Shown: piece by piece, positions 1 to 7,838 of the stretch | How positions within the stretch are numbered: the first letter of the stretch is position 1 | Layout of the letters: each line of letters begins with the position of its first letter | NCBI RefSeq assembly: GCF_013403975.1 | Contig: NZ_JABFDH010000001.1 | Coordinates: 620,001 to 684,000, forward strand | Origin: Winogradskyella ursingii | GTDB lineage: Bacteria > Bacteroidota > Bacteroidia > Flavobacteriales > Flavobacteriaceae | Length of the DNA stretch: 64,000 nt | Direction of reading: 5' to 3' | Position numbers and translations under genes: made by a program | The notes under the pieces: generated by a model | Databases searched by the model: none | The model's input: the letters and a program-made list of their open reading frames with translations, nothing else | Told to the model about the DNA's origin: nothing

Positions 1-66
1 CAATTTAAAGAAATACTTAATTAATATTATTAAGTTAATGTTAGATAATTTCAATTTCAAACTAAT

Positions 67-74
67 TATATTTG
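67..74 (+). promoter_or_regulatory. candidate -7 promoter box for tatA
   Basis: The octamer TATATTTG matches the Bacteroidota -7 consensus TAnnTTTG. It ends four bases before the GTG start of the tat gene, so the transcript would be leaderless or nearly so. No clear -33 TTTG is visible at the right distance. Confidence 0.35.
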
Positions 75-78
75 CATC

Positions 79-369
79 GTGATACAGTTAACAACATTTC
101 TATTCATCGGTGGCACTGAGCTCATCTTTATCCTATTTATAGTGGTAATGGTTTTTGGTGCAGATAAAATTCCGGAAATCGCAAGAGGCCTAGGAAAAGG
201 GATGCGTCAACTTAAAGATGCGACCAATGATATTAAACATGAAGTGACCAAAAGCGCCAAAGAAAATAATGTGATTGACACCGAAGTCACAAAAAGCGTG
301 AACGAAGAATTAAAGAAGGTTAAAGACGATCTTGAAGATTTTACAGGTTCCCTAAAGCGGGATATGTAA
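79..369 (+). CDS. tatA: Sec-independent protein translocase TatA/TatB family
   Basis: This is a small component of the twin-arginine translocase, which moves folded proteins across the inner membrane. The 96-residue protein has one membrane helix near residues 8-25, the conserved Phe-Gly hinge (VFGADKIPEI, F26-G27), an amphipathic helix (ARGLGKGMRQLKDA) and a charged, coiled C-terminal tail. That is the usual TatA architecture. The start is a GTG just after a promoter-like box. The gene converges on the O-methyltransferase gene with stop codons directly abutting. TatA and TatB cannot be separated from this sequence alone, because Bacteroidota often use a single TatA-like protein. No tatC is in the window. 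Confidence 0.88.
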   Translation: MIQLTTFLFIGGTELIFILFIVVMVFGADKIPEIARGLGKGMRQLKDATNDIKHEVTKSAKENNVIDTEVTKSVNEELKKVKDDLEDFTGSLKRDM

Positions 370-1011
370 TTATTTTTTCCGGCTTATGGTCAAGCCATCT
401 CTAATTGGTAACACGACTGTTTCAATCCTATCATCAGTTTTAAGTAAAGTATTATAATCTAAAACTGCTTTGGTAGATTGATCTTTACTGTTTAATTGTT
501 CAACCACTTTACCGTGCCACAATACATTATCTGATACTATGATACCGGCAGGTTCCAGTTTATCTATAATCAAATGGAAGTAGTTACTGTAATTGGGTTT
601 ATCTGCATCAATAAATACCAAATCAAAATTCATATCCAATAGCGGAATAATTTCTAAAGCATTACCAGTGTGTTGATTAATTTGGTGACCGTACTGAGAC
701 TTATTAAAATATTTTCTTTGAAAGTCTACCAGCTCTTCATTTATATCTATTGTGTGAATTATCCCATCTACGTGTAATCCTTCAGCTAAACACAGTGTGG
801 AATAACCTGTAAATGTACCTAATTCTAAAATTGTTTTTGGCTGGATTAATTTTGAAATCATGCTCAAAACACGCCCTTGATAAGGTCCGCTGAGCATAAT
901 AGGTTGTAGTACTTTTTGGTAGGTTTCTCGAGTAAGCTGTTGAAGCAGTTCTGGTTCTTTTTCAGAATGTTCAACAATGTAATTATCCAGTTTTTCGGGT
1001 AGAAAATGCAT
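370..1011 (-). CDS. O-methyltransferase, family 3 (COMT-like, SAM-dependent)
   Basis: A 213-residue class I SAM-dependent methyltransferase. The glycine-rich SAM motif is ELGTFTGYS (about residues 62-70), and the acidic metal-binding motif FIDADKPNY (about 132-140) is typical of cation-dependent catechol or caffeoyl-CoA type O-methyltransferases. Its start codon overlaps the stop of the upstream ACMS decarboxylase gene (TAATG), so it is very probably the last gene of the kynurenine operon and translationally coupled. That suggests a hydroxylated aromatic substrate from this pathway, which is inference. Family 3 members with this motif set are common, and substrate cannot be read from sequence. 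It converges on tatA. Confidence 0.85.
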   Translation of the reverse strand: MHFLPEKLDNYIVEHSEKEPELLQQLTRETYQKVLQPIMLSGPYQGRVLSMISKLIQPKTILELGTFTGYSTLCLAEGLHVDGIIHTIDINEELVDFQRKYFNKSQYGHQINQHTGNALEIIPLLDMNFDLVFIDADKPNYSNYFHLIIDKLEPAGIIVSDNVLWHGKVVEQLNSKDQSTKAVLDYNTLLKTDDRIETVVLPIRDGLTISRKK

Positions 1012-2093
1012 TATGACAAAATTCGTTTTAATAATTTGTCTTTTGCAGTTTGATCATCGCCACAAAGCCACTGAATCACATTATCTTCCCAAATGGCATC
1101 ACGTTCAGTCTCGCTAATAATATTTCTTTCTATGGCCAAATCGAGAATCTTTCCTGGATAAGATGATTGTTTTTCGCTTTCCATTTCTCCTAAAGGGTAA
1201 GGATCGTCTAAACCCATTAAAACTTGTTTAGAACCTTGATTCTTAATTAGTAGTTCTAATCCTCCGGTGTCATGAACTAAGGTGTCAAAAAATATATTTC
1301 TGTGGCCTACTGCTTTTCTTGGATGGCTTTTACCCTCAAATAAATCTGGACGGCCATCGAATCCTTGGATACGTCGACCAAGATTAATTTGTGCTAATTG
1401 TCCTCCATGTGCAAAGCAAGTTCTCATGTTAGGATATTTGTCTTGATAACCGTTTAAAGTCAAAAAATGATACGCATCTGCACATTGAGCCAACATCCAA
1501 ATGAGATGAAAACGCCAAGACGTATTTTCGAGCTTTATGAATTTTTCTCCATCATAAGGATGAATTTCAACAGCAAGATTGTATTTATTAGCCAGTTCAA
1601 AAATAGGCTCGTTTTCTTCATCAAAAATACAGCGCCATGTACCAATAGTATCCATGTAATGGGTTGGTAAACAAAGCAATTGCATACCTAATTCCTCGAC
1701 ACAACGCTCGATTTCCCAGCATGCTCCCCTCACAAATCCTGGATGAACTACAAAACCACATGTGAATTTGCTCGGATTTTCACGCTGAATTTTAGCATTA
1801 AAATCATTCTGAAATCTTAATGCTTGCTTCATTTCCTCTACACGAAGACCATTGCCATATAGTTGAGATAAATTCAACACAACAGCATGGTCAATTTTAA
1901 AGCGTTCCATCCAAGCGAGCTTTTCATTTAAGAAAAAGCTCGAATCGGTTATTGGTCGGTTCCAATCTTTTTGTAGCATATATTTACGGTCTTTATCGAC
2001 CCAAAAAATGCCTTTATCTTTCATAAACTGAGGTATATCCTCAGGATAGGGTAGTAAGTGAGAGTGACCGTTTATTCTTAATTTATTTTTCAT
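1011..2093 (-). CDS. 2-amino-3-carboxymuconate-6-semialdehyde decarboxylase (ACMSD), amidohydrolase family
   Basis: Predicted to decarboxylate 2-amino-3-carboxymuconate-6-semialdehyde to 2-aminomuconate-6-semialdehyde, diverting the 3-hydroxyanthranilate ring-cleavage product away from quinolinate/NAD synthesis. The 360-residue protein has the amidohydrolase TIM-barrel pattern: the N-terminal metal motif HSHLLP (residues 10-15), a mid-barrel His in VEIHPYDG, a third His in CFAHGG, and a C-terminal Asp in MGLDDPYPLGE. It lies directly downstream of 3-hydroxyanthranilate dioxygenase in the same orientation, which fits the order of reactions. It is somewhat longer than typical ACMSD (about 330-340 residues). 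A generic amidohydrolase is the alternative, but the context makes ACMSD likely. Confidence 0.88.
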   Translation of the reverse strand: MKNKLRINGHSHLLPYPEDIPQFMKDKGIFWVDKDRKYMLQKDWNRPITDSSFFLNEKLAWMERFKIDHAVVLNLSQLYGNGLRVEEMKQALRFQNDFNAKIQRENPSKFTCGFVVHPGFVRGACWEIERCVEELGMQLLCLPTHYMDTIGTWRCIFDEENEPIFELANKYNLAVEIHPYDGEKFIKLENTSWRFHLIWMLAQCADAYHFLTLNGYQDKYPNMRTCFAHGGQLAQINLGRRIQGFDGRPDLFEGKSHPRKAVGHRNIFFDTLVHDTGGLELLIKNQGSKQVLMGLDDPYPLGEMESEKQSSYPGKILDLAIERNIISETERDAIWEDNVIQWLCGDDQTAKDKLLKRILS

Positions 2094-2127
2094 ATGTTAT
2101 GCTGTATGCAGTCTAAGCATCTCTTTT

Positions 2128-2208
2128 TGTCATTCCTGCCAAGGCAGGAATCTATTCTCAATTGAATAATTGTAAGTTTTATGGATTCCTGTTTTTGCAG
2201 GAATGACA
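2128..2208. repeat. REP-like inverted pair of TGTCATTCCTGC palindromes
   Basis: Two palindromic units face each other in the gap between the dioxygenase and decarboxylase genes. Unit 1 (2128-2152) contains ATTCCTGCC-AA-GGCAGGAAT, a perfect nested hairpin. Unit 2 (2183-2208) contains ATTCCTG and CAGGAAT around a T-rich loop. The outer 12 bases TGTCATTCCTGC and GCAGGAATGACA are exact inverse copies. The structure resembles REP/BIME-type extragenic elements and could fold into a stem-loop in the operon mRNA. Degenerate relatives lie at 6319-6341, 7812-7836 and 45948-45969. Confidence 0.8.
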
Positions 2209-2211
2209 ATA

Positions 2212-2745
2212 CTAGTCAATTTTAACCTTTTTTGGAGGTTGCATCACCTCTCCACAATTTGGACATTTCCGTTTGTCTTTATCACCATAATATTTATCGA
2301 AAATCTTAGGCATGTCTGTTTCGATATTATCTAAGGTAAAATCTTCTTCATAAAGTTTAGTGGTACAATTTTCGCAAAACCACACTAATGCATCTTTAAC
2401 ACCTTCTTCTCTTGGGTACTCAATAACAAGTCCCACAGTATTGGCACCTCTCTGAGGAGAGTGAGGCACTTTTGGTGGCAGTAGAAAAATGTCACCTTCT
2501 TTGATATGGATGTCTTTTGGCTCACCATCTTCAATCACTTTTAAAACTATATCTCCTTCAACTTGATAGAAAAATTCAGGTGTCTCATTATAATGATAAT
2601 CTTTTCGGCTGTTAGGGCCTCCAACAACCATGACTATAAAATCGCCATTTTTCCATACCACTTTATTACCAACGGGTGGTTTTAATAAGTGACGGTTCTC
2701 TTCGATCCAGGCTTTGAAATTTATGGGTGGAAATAATTTACTCAT
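2212..2745 (-). CDS. nbaC: 3-hydroxyanthranilate 3,4-dioxygenase
   Basis: Opens the ring of 3-hydroxyanthranilate to give 2-amino-3-carboxymuconate-6-semialdehyde. This is a single cupin protein with the Fe ligands His51 and Glu57 (DYHYNETPEFFYQ) and His95 (KVPHSPQR). It has the C-terminal rubredoxin-like metal site formed by two CxxC pairs, Cys124/Cys127 and Cys161/Cys164, that marks bacterial members. I chose the ATG at 2745 (MSKLFPPINFKAW...), which gives 177 residues, over the upstream in-frame ATG at 2766, because the family normally begins this way. It belongs to the kynurenine operon, upstream of its metabolic successor ACMSD. The usual symbol is haaO or nbaC. Confidence 0.95.
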   Translation of the reverse strand: MSKLFPPINFKAWIEENRHLLKPPVGNKVVWKNGDFIVMVVGGPNSRKDYHYNETPEFFYQVEGDIVLKVIEDGEPKDIHIKEGDIFLLPPKVPHSPQRGANTVGLVIEYPREEGVKDALVWFCENCTTKLYEEDFTLDNIETDMPKIFDKYYGDKDKRKCPNCGEVMQPPKKVKID

Positions 2746-2877
2746 GACTTTGTCGTTTTTTGTCATTTTGAAACTTCAACATTGGCTATCTCAAGTATTG
2801 AGAGATTACTTCATCATTCTTTACTAGAAAACTTAATGTGACGCTTCCTTGTGACATTTTAAATGTTAGTTATAAAG

Positions 2878-3648
2878 TTACAAAGATTTTGTTCGTCCTC
2901 CATCAACAGGAAGATTAATTCCGTTGATATATGCCGCACACTCACTCGCTAAAAATGTAATAGTATTAGCTGTCTCTTCTGGTTGCGCAAAACGTTTGGC
3001 CGGTACATAATTTTTCATAATGCTTTCCATTTCTTTTTCTGATGTACCTTCACGCTCAGCTTTAACTTTAATAATTTGGTCCAAACGAGCTGTATTTGTA
3101 AATCCAGGCAATACATTATTTACGGTAATACCTAGTGATCCTACTTCTACAGATAATGTTTTTGCCCAGTTGGCAACTGCATTTCTTATAGTGTTGCTAA
3201 CTCCTAATCCAGGAATAGGCTCTTTTACAGAAGTCGAAATCACATTAATTATTCGTCCGTATTTTTCAGATTTCATAAAAGGCAAACATGCTTGTGCTAA
3301 AATTTGATTACAAACCACATGCATCTTGAAAGCATTTATAAAGTCGTCGGTTGAAGCAGATTCTATCATTCCGCTTTTTGGCCCACCAGTATTATTAACA
3401 AGAATATGAAACTCTCCTTTGCTTTTCATTTTGTCTTGTAAATCATCTGGATTGCTAAAATCTGCAACGATGTAATTGTGATTACGATGCTGAGGTAATT
3501 CTGATAATACCTGCTTTAATTTATCTTCGTTTCTAGATAGTAATGTTACGTTTACACCTTCTTCAGCCAATGCCAATGCTGTTGCTTTGCCAATACCTTG
3601 GGTGCTTCCGCATACTAATGCGTTTTTGTTGTTGAGTTTTAAATCCAT
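2878..3648 (-). CDS. SDR family oxidoreductase with degenerate catalytic motif
   Basis: A 256-residue short-chain dehydrogenase/reductase fold protein. The nucleotide-binding glycine motif GSTQGIG (residues 14-20), the NNTGG motif (85-89) and the C-terminal PVDGG are all intact. The catalytic YxxxK is not: where Tyr and Lys are expected, after Ser138-Thr-Ser140, the sequence reads SNTIR, giving Ser151 and Arg155. This matches a known atypical SDR clade with an SNxxR signature. The gene sits between the dehydrogenase and dioxygenase genes of the kynurenine operon, so it presumably acts on a muconate-type intermediate or supports the pathway. No specific reaction can be assigned. Confidence 0.85.
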   Translation of the reverse strand: MDLKLNNKNALVCGSTQGIGKATALALAEEGVNVTLLSRNEDKLKQVLSELPQHRNHNYIVADFSNPDDLQDKMKSKGEFHILVNNTGGPKSGMIESASTDDFINAFKMHVVCNQILAQACLPFMKSEKYGRIINVISTSVKEPIPGLGVSNTIRNAVANWAKTLSVEVGSLGITVNNVLPGFTNTARLDQIIKVKAEREGTSEKEMESIMKNYVPAKRFAQPEETANTITFLASECAAYINGINLPVDGGRTKSL

Positions 3649-3700
3649 AATGTTATCTGTGTAGGTAGAAATTTTTTTAAGGTTAATATTTTTTATGATA

Positions 3701-3742
3701 TGCTGAAGTTCTTAAATAAAATCAGCAAAAGCAACTTCAGCA
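3701..3742 (-). other. intra-operon hairpin after the dehydrogenase gene
   Basis: TGCTGAAGTT (3701-3710) and AACTTCAGCA (3733-3742) form a perfect 10-base inverted repeat beginning 14 bases downstream of the dehydrogenase stop. No T-run follows on the transcribed strand, so it is more likely an mRNA-processing or partial attenuator hairpin than a strong terminator. Confidence 0.5.
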
Positions 3743-3755
3743 GGGCGCATCTTCG

Positions 3756-5195
3756 TCAGTATTTTATACAAACATTCTTGGCCTCAGTGAAAAAGCGCAA
3801 AGCTTCAAACCCACCTTCGCGGCCAACGCCTGAAGCCTTTACTCCACCAAAAGGGGTGCGTAAGTCTCGCATCATCCAGGTATTGACCCAAACAATACCA
3901 GCTTGCAATTGGTTGCTCATTCTCATAGTACGTTTTAAATCGTTAGTCCAAAGTGTTGCTGAAAGCCCGTATTTTACTTTGTTGGCCATTTGAAGTGCTT
4001 CATCTTCAGAATTGAACGGCATTATAGTAACGACTGGTCCAAAAATTTCTTCTTGGTTAACTCTGCATTCGTCAGATCTTATTTCCATCACAGTTGGCTC
4101 TAAATAATAACCATTTTCGAATCCTTTGACCGTAACCTTGTTTCCTCCACATAAAATTTTCCCTCCTTCATTTTTACCGATCTCGATATAATCCATCACT
4201 TTTTCGAGATGTGATTTTGAAACTAAAGCTCCAATATTTGTGTTTTCGTCTGATGGATGCCCAACTTTTAGAGCTTGCACTTTTTGCACAAAGTCTTTTT
4301 TGAATTTTTCATACATCGAAGCTTCAACAAAAATACGACTTCCACAAAGGCAGATTTGACCTTGATTTGCAAAAGAAGAGCGAACCGTTGTATGCAACAT
4401 TTCATCATAACCACAATCTGCGAAAATGATATTTGGGTTCTTTCCTCCGAGTTCTAGCGATAACTTTTTGAACATCGGTGCAGCTACTTTAGCAATATGC
4501 GCTCCTGTTGCTGTTCCGCCAGTAAAACTGATTGCTTTAATTTCGGGATGTTCAACAATTGCTTGGCCCGTTGATTTTCCTAAGCCATGAACTATATTTA
4601 ACACACCTTTTGGTAAAGCCGCTTTATTGCAAATTTCACTCAATAGATATGCTGTCATTGGTGTAATTTCACTTGGTTTAGCAACTACACAGTTACCTGC
4701 AGCCAAAGCTGGAGCAATTTTCCAAGTAAATAGATAAAGAGGAAGGTTCCACGGGCTAATACAACCAACAACTCCTATAGGTTGTCTAAGAGTATAATTG
4801 ATGGCATTCTGGCCTACGCTTTCGTGGCTTTCACTGGCAAATTGGGTAATTGCATTTCCAAAAAATCTAAAATTACTCGCTGCTCTTGGAATATCTACTG
4901 TTTTAGCTAAGCTTACTGGTTTGCCATTGTCTTTACTTTCAGCTTCTGCAAAACTTTGCAAGTTATCTTCCAATAATTCTGAAATTTTTATTAGTATTCT
5001 GCTGCGCTCTTCTAATGTGGTTTTACTCCACTCCAAAAAAGCTGACTTTGCTGACTCGTATGCTTTTTCTACATCTTCCTTGGATGAGTTAGGGATTAGC
5101 CCATAAACTTCTCCGTTGGAAGGATTATAGTTGTCTAACCAATTATTTTCAATTGGATTTTCGAAGTTTCCGTTTATGTAATTTTGGATTTTCAC
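3756..5195 (-). CDS. 2-aminomuconate-6-semialdehyde dehydrogenase (ALDH superfamily)
   Basis: Predicted to oxidise 2-aminomuconate-6-semialdehyde to 2-aminomuconate with NAD+. The 479-residue protein is a full-length aldehyde dehydrogenase: PWNLP with catalytic Asn150, the nucleotide loop FTGGTATG (about 224-231), general base Glu248 in LELGGKNP, and nucleophile Cys282 in NQGQICLCGSR. It resembles the hydroxymuconic/aminomuconic semialdehyde dehydrogenase branch. Translation starts at a GTG that overlaps the TGA stop of the upstream DUF6090 gene by four bases, so the two are coupled. Position between the deaminase and the decarboxylase/dioxygenase genes supports the substrate assignment. Another semialdehyde of the same type cannot be excluded. 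Confidence 0.9.
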   Translation of the reverse strand: MKIQNYINGNFENPIENNWLDNYNPSNGEVYGLIPNSSKEDVEKAYESAKSAFLEWSKTTLEERSRILIKISELLEDNLQSFAEAESKDNGKPVSLAKTVDIPRAASNFRFFGNAITQFASESHESVGQNAINYTLRQPIGVVGCISPWNLPLYLFTWKIAPALAAGNCVVAKPSEITPMTAYLLSEICNKAALPKGVLNIVHGLGKSTGQAIVEHPEIKAISFTGGTATGAHIAKVAAPMFKKLSLELGGKNPNIIFADCGYDEMLHTTVRSSFANQGQICLCGSRIFVEASMYEKFKKDFVQKVQALKVGHPSDENTNIGALVSKSHLEKVMDYIEIGKNEGGKILCGGNKVTVKGFENGYYLEPTVMEIRSDECRVNQEEIFGPVVTIMPFNSEDEALQMANKVKYGLSATLWTNDLKRTMRMSNQLQAGIVWVNTWMMRDLRTPFGGVKASGVGREGGFEALRFFTEAKNVCIKY

Positions 5196-5827
5196 AAGGC
5201 TATTTTATATAGAGAATCTATTTGTTTTAAGCAAAAATCATAAGACTCAGTCAATTCTCTTTCATAATAAAATAAATCATTCATCATTATCTGAACTGAA
5301 GCCAAGATTTTACCAAAACTTTTAGGATCCGTTAAATCAGTATTAAAGAATATTTGAGTTGATTGTGACGTAAATTCGTTATAGCTTTCTTGGTATGTAT
5401 ATAAATTATTTAAAGAATTTAATAGAACAGGATTAAATTCTTTGCTTACACCAGACTGAATACTAGTTTGAAATGCTGCATCTCTCAATCGTGGTGTTCT
5501 CATACCGCTCCAAAATCCTAATGCTTTTTTGATATCTTTTTCATTTTTAGACATATCAATTTTTGGAAGAGTATCTTTAATCATTATATGGTAATCCTTT
5601 ACACTTAAAATGCTCTTTTTATTAGTTTTTATTTCGTCTTTCAATAAGTTTAGCGTAGTTGCGATGTTTTTTTTAATCTTTTTTTCTTCGTTCCAATTGT
5701 TAAATTGAAGCGCCATAAATATGCCAATAAAAACTAATATTATTTCTCCGATGGCATATAAGAGATACTTACCAAACCTACTTTCAGTAATTAATGAATG
5801 TCTTATTTGTCTAAAGAATTTAATCAT
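5192..5827 (-). CDS. DUF6090 family membrane protein
   Basis: A 211-residue protein of unknown function. The N-terminus MIKFFRQIR followed by KYLLYAIGEIILVFIGIFMALQFNNWNEE (about residues 20-48) is the family signature: a short basic segment, one membrane helix and the NNWNE box. The rest is a soluble, mostly helical domain without known catalytic motifs. The gene is wedged between the deaminase and dehydrogenase genes and overlaps both (TAATG at its start, four bases at its end). It therefore belongs to the kynurenine operon transcript. DUF6090 genes usually occur singly or in tandem groups, so its place in a catabolic operon is unusual. Confidence 0.85.
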   Translation of the reverse strand: MIKFFRQIRHSLITESRFGKYLLYAIGEIILVFIGIFMALQFNNWNEEKKIKKNIATTLNLLKDEIKTNKKSILSVKDYHIMIKDTLPKIDMSKNEKDIKKALGFWSGMRTPRLRDAAFQTSIQSGVSKEFNPVLLNSLNNLYTYQESYNEFTSQSTQIFFNTDLTDPKSFGKILASVQIMMNDLFYYERELTESYDFCLKQIDSLYKIAL

Positions 5828-6264
5828 TATTGGCTTTTTTTGTAAGCCATAACTTTAATTTCAACCACCAAATCAGGATGAGGTAATTGATGCACGGCAA
5901 CCGTTGTTCTCGTTGGCCCTGTTTCTTTGTCAAAAAACTCAGCGTAAGCTTTATTGTAATCTGCAAAATCATTCATATTAACCAAAAAAGAGGTGACGTC
6001 GACGACATCTTTTAAGCTTGCTCCAACGTTGTGAAGATTCTTGTCGATATTTTTTAAGACTTCTTGAGTTTGAGTATATGCGTTTAGTTTTTTAGTTCCC
6101 ATATTGTCAATAATATCAACACCAGCGATAGTGTTATCTGGTCTTCGCGAACTGGTGCCTGAAACAAAAATAAAATCGCCGACTTTTTTAACGTGTGGGT
6201 ATGCTCCTCTCGGTGTTACACTAGTTGCTTTAGAAGTGGTAATCTCGTTATTCTTATTACTCAT
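5827..6264 (-). CDS. RidA/YjgF family protein, probable 2-aminomuconate deaminase
   Basis: A 145-residue Rid-family protein. The conserved core is present, with Arg119 in GPTRTTV and Glu135 in [10 protein letters not shown], the residues that bind the substrate carboxylate and assist imine/enamine hydrolysis. The [12 protein letters not shown] region matches the subgroup that deaminates 2-aminomuconate to 4-oxalocrotonate. Its place next to the aminomuconate semialdehyde dehydrogenase supports that role over a general RidA. Its stop overlaps the start of the DUF6090 gene. 4-oxalocrotonate processing genes are not seen nearby, so the next steps must be encoded elsewhere. Confidence 0.85.
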   Translation of the reverse strand: MSNKNNEITTSKATSVTPRGAYPHVKKVGDFIFVSGTSSRRPDNTIAGVDIIDNMGTKKLNAYTQTQEVLKNIDKNLHNVGASLKDVVDVTSFLVNMNDFADYNKAYAEFFDKETGPTRTTVAVHQLPHPDLVVEIKVMAYKKSQ

Positions 6265-6318
6265 ATTATTTATCTTTTATGTCGTGGCAGTAATTTATTT
6301 TAAAGATTATTGTATAAT

Positions 6319-6341
6319 TCATTTCTGTATTTGCAGAAATA
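6319..6341. repeat. degenerate palindromic repeat
   Basis: ATTTCTG and CAGAAAT flank a six-base loop in the gap between kmo and the deaminase gene. The layout matches unit 2 of the 2128-2208 element (ATTCCTG...CAGGAAT) with one change per arm, so it is probably a decayed family member. Confidence 0.4.
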
Positions 6342-6349
6342 AAAATTCA

Positions 6350-7765
6350 TCATAATCCAGCAACCCTATCATCTTCTAAGATTGCTTCAGTTTCTGTTTT
6401 TACTTTTTCTAATATATTTTTTAATTCTGAATTATCGTAAATATCTATTTTAGCTGAAATTGCTCTGTCTGAGAGCAAATTTAAAATAGCTTTATCCTGA
6501 GCACGACCCCTTAGCATTGCTTCTCTGTAACCAATATCTTCATTAAAAGTAACCAAACTATATTTTGAAGAATAGTCTTCCGGAAATTCTTTTTCCAATG
6601 CCATTTCAATTTTTCTTTTTTCTTGAAAAATTTGCCGCCCAACATGGTCTTTCATTTCATGAAAATTGTCAATCGCTAAATCCGCAATGGCATCTGTGTC
6701 TGGTTTTCTTTTCTTTTCGTAGGTTTTAAATATAGCCTCCCAGTTGTTTAAATTTTCATCTAAAACTTTGTCAAATTCAACTACATCTTCAAAGGAGGCA
6801 TTCATCCCTTGACCGTAAAAAGGTACAATCGCATGTGCCGAATCTCCCATAAGTAAAGTGTTACCCTTATAATGCCATGGTGAACATTTTACGGTGCCTA
6901 ATGGTGCTGTTGGATTATCAAAAAAATCTTTAACCAAGTTAGGCATCAATTCTAATGCATCTGGAAACTCTTTTTTAAAGAATTCCGTTACTTTTTCGGG
7001 TGTAGTTAAATTGTTAAAGTTGTACTCGCCTTCGGCATAACTTAAAAACAATGTTACGGTAAAACTGCCATCTAGATTTGGAAGCGCGATAATCATAAAA
7101 TCACCTCTTGGCCATATGTGCAAAGCATTCTTGTAAGTTTTGTAACCACCATTATCTGCTGGAAGAATACTTAATTCCTTATAACCATGAGTTAAATATA
7201 CCTGAGAAAAACTGAATAAAAATTTCTTTGCCAAATAATAGCTTTTTCTCAGCGCAGATCCGGCTCCGTCTGTAGCAATGATACAGTCTGCATCTTCAAT
7301 AAATTCTGCTTTTGTATGGTAATCCTCAAATAGCGCTGTCGTGTTTTCGAAATCTATAGATTTACATTTCTTGTTAAAATGAATGGAGACATTATCGTGT
7401 TTTTCGGCTTCTTTCAAAAGCAAAGCGTTGAGATCTTGGCGCGAAATAGAATTGATGAATTCATAATCACGTCCACTGTAATTGGATAAAAATGTATGAC
7501 CCTCTTTATCATGAATCATGCGGCCATTCATGGGAATGCAAAGTTCTTTTACTTTGTTTTCAATGCCGACCAACTTCATTGCTTTATTACCTCGGTCAGA
7601 AAATGCCAAATTGATTGAGCGACCTGCCGAAATATCCGTTTTCCTTAGGTCTGGTCTCATTTCGTAGACTGTAACATTGTAGCCTCTTTGTCCTAACCTA
7701 AGGGCTAGTAAGCTGCCACAGAGTCCGGCTCCGATAATAAGTATGTTTTGTTGCTGATTCTTCAT
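6350..7765 (-). CDS. kmo: kynurenine 3-monooxygenase
   Basis: A FAD- and NADPH-dependent hydroxylase converting L-kynurenine to 3-hydroxykynurenine. The 471-residue protein shows the FAD-binding GAGLCG (residues 12-17) followed by the acidic end of the fold (VTVYEMRPD), the middle DG motif in CIIATDGAGSALR (161-173), and the second FAD motif GDSAHAIVPFYGQGMN (307-322), where the family-specific PFYGQGMN is diagnostic. It lies downstream of kynU with 73 bases between, within the operon. The C-terminal region is soluble-looking, unlike the membrane-anchored eukaryotic enzymes. Confidence 0.95.
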   Translation of the reverse strand: MKNQQQNILIIGAGLCGSLLALRLGQRGYNVTVYEMRPDLRKTDISAGRSINLAFSDRGNKAMKLVGIENKVKELCIPMNGRMIHDKEGHTFLSNYSGRDYEFINSISRQDLNALLLKEAEKHDNVSIHFNKKCKSIDFENTTALFEDYHTKAEFIEDADCIIATDGAGSALRKSYYLAKKFLFSFSQVYLTHGYKELSILPADNGGYKTYKNALHIWPRGDFMIIALPNLDGSFTVTLFLSYAEGEYNFNNLTTPEKVTEFFKKEFPDALELMPNLVKDFFDNPTAPLGTVKCSPWHYKGNTLLMGDSAHAIVPFYGQGMNASFEDVVEFDKVLDENLNNWEAIFKTYEKKRKPDTDAIADLAIDNFHEMKDHVGRQIFQEKRKIEMALEKEFPEDYSSKYSLVTFNEDIGYREAMLRGRAQDKAILNLLSDRAISAKIDIYDNSELKNILEKVKTETEAILEDDRVAGL

Positions 7766-7811
7766 GTTTGTCTTTCCTAAGAAATAAGTGTTTTATTGTA
7801 TTAATTTTCTG

Positions 7812-7836
7812 AATTCCTGTCTTCGCATGAATAACA
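7812..7836. repeat. degenerate palindromic repeat
   Basis: ATTCCTGTCTTCGCATGAATAACA, in the gap between kynU and kmo, resembles unit 2 of the 2128-2208 repeat (ATTCCTGTTTTTGCAGGAATGACA) with several substitutions. This is a decayed copy and pairs poorly. Confidence 0.4.
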
Positions 7837-7838
7837 GA

